Assembly (NCBI GenBank): GCA_026388345.1 | Contig: JAPLJY010000107.1 | Span: 1 to 14,952 of the forward strand | DNA from: Deltaproteobacteria bacterium | GTDB taxonomy: Bacteria; Desulfobacterota; Syntrophia; Syntrophales; UBA5619 | Length of the DNA stretch: 14,952 nucleotides | Direction: 5' to 3' | Shown here: positions 7,125 to 12,517 of the stretch, piece after piece | How the letters are laid out: every line of letters begins with the position of its first letter | Position numbering within the stretch: the first letter of the stretch is position 1 | Made by a program: the position numbers and the translations under genes | Notes under the pieces: generated by a model | What the model was told of the DNA's origin: nothing | Database searches by the model: none | Seen by the model: the letters and a program-made list of their open reading frames with translations, nothing else

Positions 7125-8801
7125 ATGGCGGAAGAGGGGAAGCAGCGTCTGACGCGCGCGGAGCGTCAGGAACAGGAGCGGGATGCCAATCTGAAACACT
7201 GGGAGGAGCAGGACGCGCTCCTGCTCAGGCACCGCGAGGAGGCGTACGACATCGGCGGCACGGCGCAAGCGGAACGGCTTGCCAAGCAGGGGAAGAAGCC
7301 GATGCGGGAGTTGATCCGGATGCTGGTCGATCCCGGAACGGATTTCTTCGAACTGGGGCTCGACGTCGGGTATGACATCGGCAAAAAAAGGTTATACGGC
7401 GGACCGGTCTACGAGGAGGAAAAACGGGGCCACATCCCGGGCGGCGGCGTCATCACCGGCGTCGGCGTCGTCCACGCGAAGGACTGCATGATCTTCGCGA
7501 ACGAGAACCGTTACGCCGCGGGGACCTATTTTCCGATCACGCTGAAGAAGCACATGCGGGCCCAGGCGATTGCCGAGCAGTGCGGCCTCCCCTGCATCTA
7601 CATCGCCGATTCGGGGGGGATCAATCTGCCTCTCCAGGTCGGCTGCTTCGCCGACGACGGCCATTTCGGGACGATGTTCTACAACATGTGCCGGATGTCG
7701 GCCAAGGGGATCAAACAGTACACCCTCTCCACCGGCGGGAACACCGCCGGCGGGGCCTACATCGTCTACCTCGCCTCCGAATCGATCATGATCGAGAAGC
7801 TGGCCTATGCCTTCCTCGCCGGCCCCCCGATGGTCAAGTCGGCGATCGGCGAGACGGTTTCGATGGAGGACCTTGGCGGCGCCTACGTGCATACCCAGCA
7901 CTCCGGCGGGTGCGACCATTTCGTCCGCACCCAGGAGGAGGGGATCGCCAAGCTCCGGGCGATGATGGAATTCGAACCGGCGCAGAAACTCTTCATCGAC
8001 CGCCGGGAATCCCGCGAACCCCGCTTCGATTTCCGGGAGATGATGTACTCCACACCGGTCAACACCTACCAGCACATCCAGATCCGCGACACCCTCAAAT
8101 GCATCGCCGACGACAGCTATTTCCACGAGTACAAGCCCACGTACGGCCTCGCCCGCGGGGAGTCGATCGTCTGCGGGAAGATGTGGCTCAAGGGGATCCC
8201 CGTCGGGGTGATCGCCTCCAACGCCGGGGGGATGATCTATATCGAGGCGGCCCGGAAGGCGACCGAGTGGATGATCCGCTGCGGCAACTCGCGGATTCCG
8301 GTCCTCTTCCTCCAGGGGTCGCCCGGCTACATGGTCGGCAAGGCGGAGGAGTGGGGCGGGATCGGCAAGTACGGCTCCGATATGGTCCGCACCTGCACCT
8401 GCCTCGACGTCCCCAAGGTGACCTACGTGATCGGTCCCGACCACGGGGCGGCCAACTACGGGATGTGCGGCCGGGCCTTCAAACCCCGCTTCGCCTTTAC
8501 CAACATGCGGGGCCGCACGACCGTCATGTCCGGCGAGACGGCCGGCTTCATCCTGGAGACGGTCCGGCGCAAGAACGTCACGGACAAGGGGGGTACGGTG
8601 AACGAGGGGGAGATGGCAAGCTTCCGCCAGTCAATGCGGGAGCATTACGACGAGGAGGGGCACCCCTTCTACACAGGATCGCTCCTCTTCCACGACGGCG
8701 TCATTGCCTTTTCCGAGGCGAGGGAGAAGCTTGCCCGCGCCTTCGAGATCGCGCTGCACGTTCCCATCCGGGAGTCCGTCTGGGGGGACCTGAAGGTTTA
8801 A
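7125..8801 (+). CDS. Biotin-dependent acyl-CoA carboxyltransferase subunit (methylcrotonyl-CoA carboxylase beta-like)
   Basis: Transfers carboxyl groups between carboxybiotin and an acyl-CoA, in carboxylases of methylcrotonyl-, geranyl- or propionyl-CoA, or in the reverse sense in glutaconyl-CoA decarboxylase. The 558-residue protein has both halves of the carboxyltransferase fold. The N-terminal half carries TAGGAY at residues 207-212 (oxyanion-hole glycines) and AGPPMVKSAIGE from 232, followed by EDLGGAYVH, a pattern most like methylcrotonyl-CoA carboxylase beta. The C-terminal half has GSPGYMVGKAEEWGGI near 400 and ANYGMCGRAFKPRF from 443, also typical of that branch. It is slightly longer than the usual 530-540 residues. 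The start is supported by GGGGAGGA at 7111-7118. No biotin carboxylase or biotin carrier gene is in the window, so partners must be encoded elsewhere and the direction of reaction is open. The enoyl-CoA hydratase follows after 76 bases. Confidence 0.9.
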   Translation: MAEEGKQRLTRAERQEQERDANLKHWEEQDALLLRHREEAYDIGGTAQAERLAKQGKKPMRELIRMLVDPGTDFFELGLDVGYDIGKKRLYGGPVYEEEKRGHIPGGGVITGVGVVHAKDCMIFANENRYAAGTYFPITLKKHMRAQAIAEQCGLPCIYIADSGGINLPLQVGCFADDGHFGTMFYNMCRMSAKGIKQYTLSTGGNTAGGAYIVYLASESIMIEKLAYAFLAGPPMVKSAIGETVSMEDLGGAYVHTQHSGGCDHFVRTQEEGIAKLRAMMEFEPAQKLFIDRRESREPRFDFREMMYSTPVNTYQHIQIRDTLKCIADDSYFHEYKPTYGLARGESIVCGKMWLKGIPVGVIASNAGGMIYIEAARKATEWMIRCGNSRIPVLFLQGSPGYMVGKAEEWGGIGKYGSDMVRTCTCLDVPKVTYVIGPDHGAANYGMCGRAFKPRFAFTNMRGRTTVMSGETAGFILETVRRKNVTDKGGTVNEGEMASFRQSMREHYDEEGHPFYTGSLLFHDGVIAFSEAREKLARAFEIALHVPIRESVWGDLKV

Positions 8802-8811
8802 TGCCAAAAAG

Positions 8812-8835
8812 GTCATTCCCGCGAAAGCGGGAATC
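8812..8835. repeat. Second copy of the GAAA-loop palindromic repeat
   Basis: These 24 bases are identical to 6943-6966. They form a hairpin of eight base pairs, ATTCCCGC (8815-8822) with GCGGGAAT (8827-8834), closed by GAAA. Identity ends at both sides, so this is a solo half-element rather than a full copy of the upstream 96-bp element. It lies 10 bases after the carboxyltransferase stop and would be transcribed in the mRNA between this gene and the hydratase. It could slow 3' exonucleases or simply be a dispersed repeat. There is no T-run to make it a terminator. Confidence 0.85.
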
Positions 8836-8877
8836 CATCAGAACGTACATGCATGATGAGCCGTTAAGGAGGGTTGT

Positions 8878-9675
8878 ATGGCCGACATCCTGTTGCAGGA
8901 AAGAACGGAAGAAGGAATCCTGATCCTGACGCTGAACCGTCCCGAGGCGATGAACTGCTTCAATTTCGATCTGCTCGCGGCGCTGTCCGACACGATCCGC
9001 GAGGCGAACTTCGACATGGGCCTGCGCTGCATCGTCGTCACCGGCGCGGGAGGCGAGGATGCAAAGAAAGCCTCCTTTTCGACCGGGGCGGACCTCAAGG
9101 AGCGCCGGACGCTCAGCACCGATCAGGTCCGGCGGTTCATCTTCACGATCCGCAACACCTTCACCGCGGTGGAACAGGTCCGGGTTCCGGTGATCGCGGC
9201 GATCAACGGCTTCGCCTTCGGCGGAGGTATTGAGCTGGCGCTTGCCTGCGACCTCCGGATCGCATCCTCCAACGTGATCCTGGGACTCACCGAAACAAGC
9301 CTGGCGATCATCCCCGGGGCGGGCGGAACGCAGAGGCTGCCGCGGATCGTCGGCATCGCCAAGGCCAAGGAACTGATCTTCACCGCCCGGCGGATCGACG
9401 CCAAAACGGCCCTGGAGATCGGTCTGGTGAACCGCGTCGTGGAACCGTCGGAATTGATGCCGGCGGCGTTGGAGCTTGCCCGGGAAATCGCCAAAAACGG
9501 TCCGATCGGCGTCGCCCAGGCGAAATTTGCGATCAACTATGGGATGGAGGCCTCGCTGGGAGTGGCCCTCCCGCTGGAATCCAAGGCCTATGAGGCGACC
9601 ATTCCGACGAAGGACCGTCTGGAGGCCCTTGCCGCTTTTGCTGAGAAACGGAAACCCGTCTTCAAAGGGGAATAA
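8878..9675 (+). CDS. Enoyl-CoA hydratase/isomerase family protein (crotonase fold)
   Basis: Likely adds water across the double bond of an enoyl-CoA. The protein is 265 residues, full length for the crotonase family. The first oxyanion-hole segment is FSTGADLKE (67-75), the second FAFGGGIELALACD (112-125). The two acids that define true hydratases are present: glutamate 119 in GGGIE and glutamate 139 in GLTE, followed by IIPGAGGTQRLPR. This favours a hydratase over an isomerase or hydrolase. The sequence style around AKELIFTARRIDAKTALEIGLVNRVV resembles the AUH/methylglutaconyl-CoA hydratase group, though short-chain enoyl-CoA hydratases are close. A small insert (GGEDAKKA, 58-65) precedes the first oxyanion loop. 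The start is fixed by AAGGAGG at 8866-8872. Position after the carboxyltransferase suggests hydration of its product. The gene ends 13 bases from the convergent gene that follows. Confidence 0.92.
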   Translation: MADILLQERTEEGILILTLNRPEAMNCFNFDLLAALSDTIREANFDMGLRCIVVTGAGGEDAKKASFSTGADLKERRTLSTDQVRRFIFTIRNTFTAVEQVRVPVIAAINGFAFGGGIELALACDLRIASSNVILGLTETSLAIIPGAGGTQRLPRIVGIAKAKELIFTARRIDAKTALEIGLVNRVVEPSELMPAALELAREIAKNGPIGVAQAKFAINYGMEASLGVALPLESKAYEATIPTKDRLEALAAFAEKRKPVFKGE

Positions 9676-9688
9676 GGTACGCTGCCGG

Positions 9689-10150
9689 TTAGGCCCTTTC
9701 CTCCTTCAACCGGCGAATCAGGAAAAGATCGAGCTGGTCGGCAAATGCCTGGCAGTCTTTCTTCCCGAAGGCCGGCGGTCCGCCCGTCATCAGGCCGCCA
9801 TCCCGCAGTTCGCTCAGGAGATCCCGCACGGCCAGACGGTCCTTGATGTTCTCCTCCGTGTAGAGCTTTCCCCGGGGGTTAAGGGCGAAGGCGCCCTTGG
9901 AGACGACCCGGTCCGCCAGGGGGATGTCGGCTGTAATCACCAGATCGCCCGGCTCTGCCAACTCCACGATGCGGTCATCAGCGATGTCCGGCCCCCCGGG
10001 AACGAGAAGGCGCGAAATCAGGGATGACGGCTCTTGGCGGACGGGCTTGTTGGCCACGAAGACGAGGGGCACGCCCAGGCGCAGGGCGGCCCTGATCAGG
10101 ATTTCCTTCGCCGCCCTGGGAAATCCGTCCGCATCGACGTAAATCTGCAT
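9689..10150 (-). CDS. YaiI/YqxD family protein (DUF188, UPF0178)
   Basis: A 153-residue full-length member of the DUF188 family, whose fold is PIN-nuclease-like and whose biochemical role is not established. Hallmarks are the N-terminal IYVDADGFPRAAKEIL, the central VPGGPDIADDRIVELAEPGDLVITADIPLADRVVSKGA, and the ALNPRGKLYTEENI block followed by MTGGP. Aspartates 6 and 8 plus the ITAD aspartate are the acidic residues expected for metal binding in a PIN-like site. The common DADACP is changed to DADGFP, losing a cysteine that many relatives carry. The start has GGAAAGGA on the coding strand about 5 bases upstream. It lies 32 bases downstream of the ywbE-like gene on the same strand, so the two are probably co-transcribed. 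Confidence 0.92.
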   Translation of the reverse strand: MQIYVDADGFPRAAKEILIRAALRLGVPLVFVANKPVRQEPSSLISRLLVPGGPDIADDRIVELAEPGDLVITADIPLADRVVSKGAFALNPRGKLYTEENIKDRLAVRDLLSELRDGGLMTGGPPAFGKKDCQAFADQLDLFLIRRLKEERA

Positions 10151-10182
10151 GGAGATCCTTTCCGCGGGAAAAAAGGTGCCCT

Positions 10183-10380
10183 TCAGGCGCCCAAAATCTC
10201 TTTCACCCGGCCGACGATGCCGCCCTCCAGGCGCACCTTGATGCCGTGGGGGTGGTGGGGCGATTTCGTGAGCAGATCCCGGACGACCCCTTCCGTGAGG
10301 GCGCCGCTTCGCTGATCCTCTTTCCGGACCACTCTCACCCGCATGCCGGGTGCGATGTCGGATCGGTTGTTGCCGCTCAT
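10183..10380 (-). CDS. ywbE: YwbE family protein (DUF2196)
   Basis: A 65-residue small basic protein matching the YwbE family along its whole length: an IAPGMRVRVVRKEDQRSG block, LTEGVVRDLLTKSPHHPHGIKVRLE, and a closing VGRVKEIL. The family is widespread and its function is not established; the fold looks like a small beta-barrel, but that is inference. Its ATG shares bases with the TGA stop of the upstream gene (ATGA, 10377-10380), so translation is probably coupled to it. This is odd, because the upstream gene is a truncated regulator at the end of a restriction-modification operon, whereas ywbE genes usually stand alone or among housekeeping genes. Confidence 0.92.
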   Translation of the reverse strand: MSGNNRSDIAPGMRVRVVRKEDQRSGALTEGVVRDLLTKSPHHPHGIKVRLEGGIVGRVKEILGA

Positions 10381-11033
10381 TCGCTGTGCATCAACCTCTC
10401 CAGCGAGACAAGAACTGCACGCCCTTTCTCTGTAAGTCGGTACTGCTGGAGTCGGCTATTGGGCCTGTCGGGAATGGTGTATTGGATCAGATCTTCCTCC
10501 AGTGCGGGTCGAAGGTAATCGTTCGCGAAATGCATGCTGTCTTTGAGTGCGAGCGCGCTCATGAGCTCGGCGCGGGACATATCACCGATCAAAACCTCCA
10601 GCAGCCGACTGACTTGCGGGGTGACTTGCGGGGTGACAGCATCAGCCAATTCCCCCACCTCTGAATCGGCCACCTCCAATGCCGCCGGATGTATCGGAAG
10701 GCGTACCATGAAGTAGCTATGGTCTTCGTCGAAGTCAAATTCGGCGGGAGGCGAGCCGTTGGCCTGCATGGCGTCAATGATCTTGGGAATCCCGGTGGAA
10801 CGGCCTTCGGTGAACTCCAACTCTTTTAGGAACTCGCCTATGCGCCTATTCCGGTAGTGTCGAGGCATGGCCTTGCCGGCCCGAAGTTGCTCCAGGCGCA
10901 CGGAACGGTCCGGTCCGGGGTAACTCAGGACCACCAACTCGTCATGCATGATACGGATTTCCACCGGCTCCCGAACATCGTAGCCGCGGTGGTAAACGGC
11001 ATTCACCACCGCATAGGACGTGCTATCGTCCAT
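10377..11033 (-). CDS. C-terminal part of an AlbA_2/Schlafen-type ATP-binding transcriptional regulator (COG2865-like), N-terminus lost
   Basis: This 218-residue frame begins inside what is normally the middle of a protein of about 450-500 residues. Full-length relatives have an N-terminal AlbA_2 (Schlafen-like) domain, then a GHKL-type ATPase domain whose N-box reads roughly EALVNAVYHRGY. Here the frame starts with a short unrelated leader and joins the family at AVVNAVYHRGYD (residues 8-19). The AlbA_2 domain is absent, and the usual N-box glutamate is replaced by tyrosine 7. The remaining ATPase part continues through EPVEIRI, RNRRIGEFLKELEF and EGRSTGIPKII (glycine usual at serine 79). 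A TPQVTPQV linker at about 134-141 leads to a winged-helix-like C-terminus (AELMSALAL to YRLTEKGRAVL). It starts 6 bases after the Doc-type gene with AGAGGTAAGGG upstream, so it may still be made. Nothing resembling the missing N-terminal part lies in the window. Confidence 0.75.
   Translation of the reverse strand: MDDSTSYAVVNAVYHRGYDVREPVEIRIMHDELVVLSYPGPDRSVRLEQLRAGKAMPRHYRNRRIGEFLKELEFTEGRSTGIPKIIDAMQANGSPPAEFDFDEDHSYFMVRLPIHPAALEVADSEVGELADAVTPQVTPQVSRLLEVLIGDMSRAELMSALALKDSMHFANDYLRPALEEDLIQYTIPDRPNSRLQQYRLTEKGRAVLVSLERLMHSE
10610..10633. repeat. Two tandem 12-bp repeats encoding TPQV-TPQV
   Basis: TGACTTGCGGGG occurs twice head to tail and is followed by a further partial TGAC. On the coding (-) strand each unit encodes four residues, giving TPQVTPQV in the linker between the ATPase part and the winged helix of the truncated regulator. 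In-frame 12-bp units can change copy number by slippage without breaking the frame. From memory, relatives of this family show similar short four-residue repeats in this linker. Confidence 0.9.
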
Positions 11034-11039
11034 AATCCC

Positions 11040-11495
11040 TTACCTCTGCCTCTGGGATTCGCCTCTGGAAATGGCTTCGAGAATTTTCAATTTTAGCGGT
11101 TCGGAATCCATCTCTTCGTTCAGACAGGCTGCGATAATCTCTCCCAAGAGTTCCTTCCCGATCTTTCCGGCGGCGACATGGTAGCTGATATTTTCCATCT
11201 CACGCAGAAAGTGCCCGACACAGTAGAGATAACCATTCATAAGCAACATTTGGGCACAAAGAGTGATAGCGATGCGCTTATTGCCGTCTTGAAAACAGTG
11301 GAAATTGCACGCGCAAAAGAAAAGATGTGTCAGCTTGTCGGTGAAGGTAGGGTAATAATCGTCGTCCCTGATGAAGTTGAGAACGCTCTCCAGGCTGTCA
11401 AGATTAAGATGCCCCATGGCTCCGCCGCCGCTGACCTCCACCGTCTTGCGATGCACCTCAATGGCCTGATCGAGCGTGAGGTATAGGATCGGCAT
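11040..11495 (-). CDS. doc: Death-on-curing (Doc)-type Fic family toxin
   Basis: A 151-residue Fic-fold protein of the Doc branch. The catalytic motif HCFQDGNKR is at residues 66-74, with histidine 66 and lysine 73. In Fic AMP-transferases the motif is HPFxxGNGR; lysine in place of the second glycine marks the Doc type, whose phage P1 member is a kinase that phosphorylates elongation factor Tu. The preceding helix (FTDKLTHLFFCACNFHCF) and the following RIAITLCAQMLLMNGY helix fit the family. No Phd-type antitoxin gene is adjacent. The gene starts 2 bases after the stop of the HTH gene upstream and ends 6 bases before the truncated regulator. It is therefore a middle cistron of the restriction-modification run, and the HTH protein or another partner may control it. 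It is slightly longer than P1 Doc, with a charged tail ending GESQRQR. Confidence 0.9.
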   Translation of the reverse strand: MPILYLTLDQAIEVHRKTVEVSGGGAMGHLNLDSLESVLNFIRDDDYYPTFTDKLTHLFFCACNFHCFQDGNKRIAITLCAQMLLMNGYLYCVGHFLREMENISYHVAAGKIGKELLGEIIAACLNEEMDSEPLKLKILEAISRGESQRQR

Positions 11496-11497
11496 GG

Positions 11498-12517
11498 CTA
11501 CTCGCGCTCCTTGAGGCGTTTCATTACGTCTTTGGCATCCTCCAGACGCTCGGCCAGTTCCTTGCTTTTCTCGCCGATGAACCGTTCGAACTCCTCCCTC
11601 TTCAACGGAGTGATGTATTCCGTCAATTGTTGATGCAAGGCATCCCGGAAGGCCAGATCGCGACTGGCCATCTTGCTTCTGGCCTTCTCGATCAATGGTT
11701 TCCAGTGAGCCTGTCGCTCAAAATCAGCGAACAGTGCATCCACCTCCCAGGATGTGAGCTTGCACCTTTTCTCGGTAAAGGCCTTGCTCATCACATCGGC
11801 AAATCCGCACTCATACGAGGCCACCAAATCAAGGATTTCGGCATAAAAGGTATCCCGCACCTTGTCCTTCTCATGCAACCGCAGCACTTTGCGGTACTCC
11901 TGCGCCTTCTCCCGGAAGATACTTACATATATTTTATCCGTGTAGAGCGGGTATTTGAAGTTTCCCATATCCACAAAGTTGCACAGGGCGTCGGTGAACT
12001 GCTTGCGGTAGTCCTCCTCCTCGAACCATGAGTGCAGGAAATCCTCGTCCCGTTGATTGATGTACTTGGTGCCGCCGCCGGTGCGCGTGTTGATGGTGTC
12101 GATGACGATATCCAGGATCGCCTTGCGCAGCAGTGCAGCCCGCTCGCTCTCCACCATTAGCATGGCCAAGTTCAGGAAGGCCCGGAAGTCGAAGATGCCC
12201 AGAACGTTGGTTTTGATAACGAAATCTGTTTCGTTATCACCCCGTGCAGAAATCTCTAATTTAAGTGTTTTTAAGCGGTTACCACGTATCACCTCGTACC
12301 CGTTTTGGCGCAGTTCGTCCCCGTATTTTTCGATGTAGTTGTCCACCGTGCGGGGGGTGACCTCAAAAAAAGCGGCTATCTGCTCCTTGAGCACCACGGA
12401 CTTTCCCTCGAAGGGGATGCCACTGATCCGGGTCGCCTTCTCGATCTCCTGGAGAGCGTAAGGGTTGTTAAGAATGTTCTGGCGGTGGACGGACGAGTTG
12501 GTCAGGTCTTTACTCAT
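11498..12517 (-). CDS. HTH DNA-binding protein of restriction-modification loci (RhuM-like)
   Basis: A 339-residue protein with a predicted helix-turn-helix at about residues 43-68, LKEQIAAFFEVTPRTVDNYI being the likely recognition unit. This is followed by NRLKTLKLEI and a long alpha-helical, charged body ending in a lysine/glutamate-rich, probably coiled-coil tail (300-339). The order DNA-binding gene followed by doc inside type I restriction operons is one I recognise. Relatives are annotated as DNA-binding protein or virulence RhuM family, but their job is not established. The ATG shares four bases with the TGA stop of hsdM-hsdS (ATGA, 12514-12517), and doc follows after 2 bases, so all three are probably translated in sequence. 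It may act as operon regulator or as neutraliser of the Doc-like toxin; both are inference. I see no enzymatic motif. Confidence 0.7.
   Translation of the reverse strand: MSKDLTNSSVHRQNILNNPYALQEIEKATRISGIPFEGKSVVLKEQIAAFFEVTPRTVDNYIEKYGDELRQNGYEVIRGNRLKTLKLEISARGDNETDFVIKTNVLGIFDFRAFLNLAMLMVESERAALLRKAILDIVIDTINTRTGGGTKYINQRDEDFLHSWFEEEDYRKQFTDALCNFVDMGNFKYPLYTDKIYVSIFREKAQEYRKVLRLHEKDKVRDTFYAEILDLVASYECGFADVMSKAFTEKRCKLTSWEVDALFADFERQAHWKPLIEKARSKMASRDLAFRDALHQQLTEYITPLKREEFERFIGEKSKELAERLEDAKDVMKRLKERE

Noticed and set aside
7392..8444. 350-codon open frame on the - strand opposite the carboxyltransferase gene
   Set aside because: Aspartate/histidine-rich composition typical of antisense shadows of GC-rich genes; no recognisable domain and no ribosome-binding site of note.
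6943..8835. CRISPR-like repeats
   Set aside because: Only two copies of the palindrome, 1.8 kb apart with a gene between them. There is no regular spacer array.
7580..8923. Long 447-codon open frame on the + strand overlapping the carboxyltransferase gene
   Set aside because: It lies almost wholly inside a well-supported carboxyltransferase gene in another frame, and is arginine/proline-rich as GC-rich shadow frames are. It has no family motif.
9684..9714. GCCGGTT/AACCGGC inverted repeat at the convergent gene ends
   Set aside because: A 7-bp stem with a 17-base loop and no T-run on either strand. It overlaps the last codons of the DUF188 gene. Too weak to call a bidirectional terminator.
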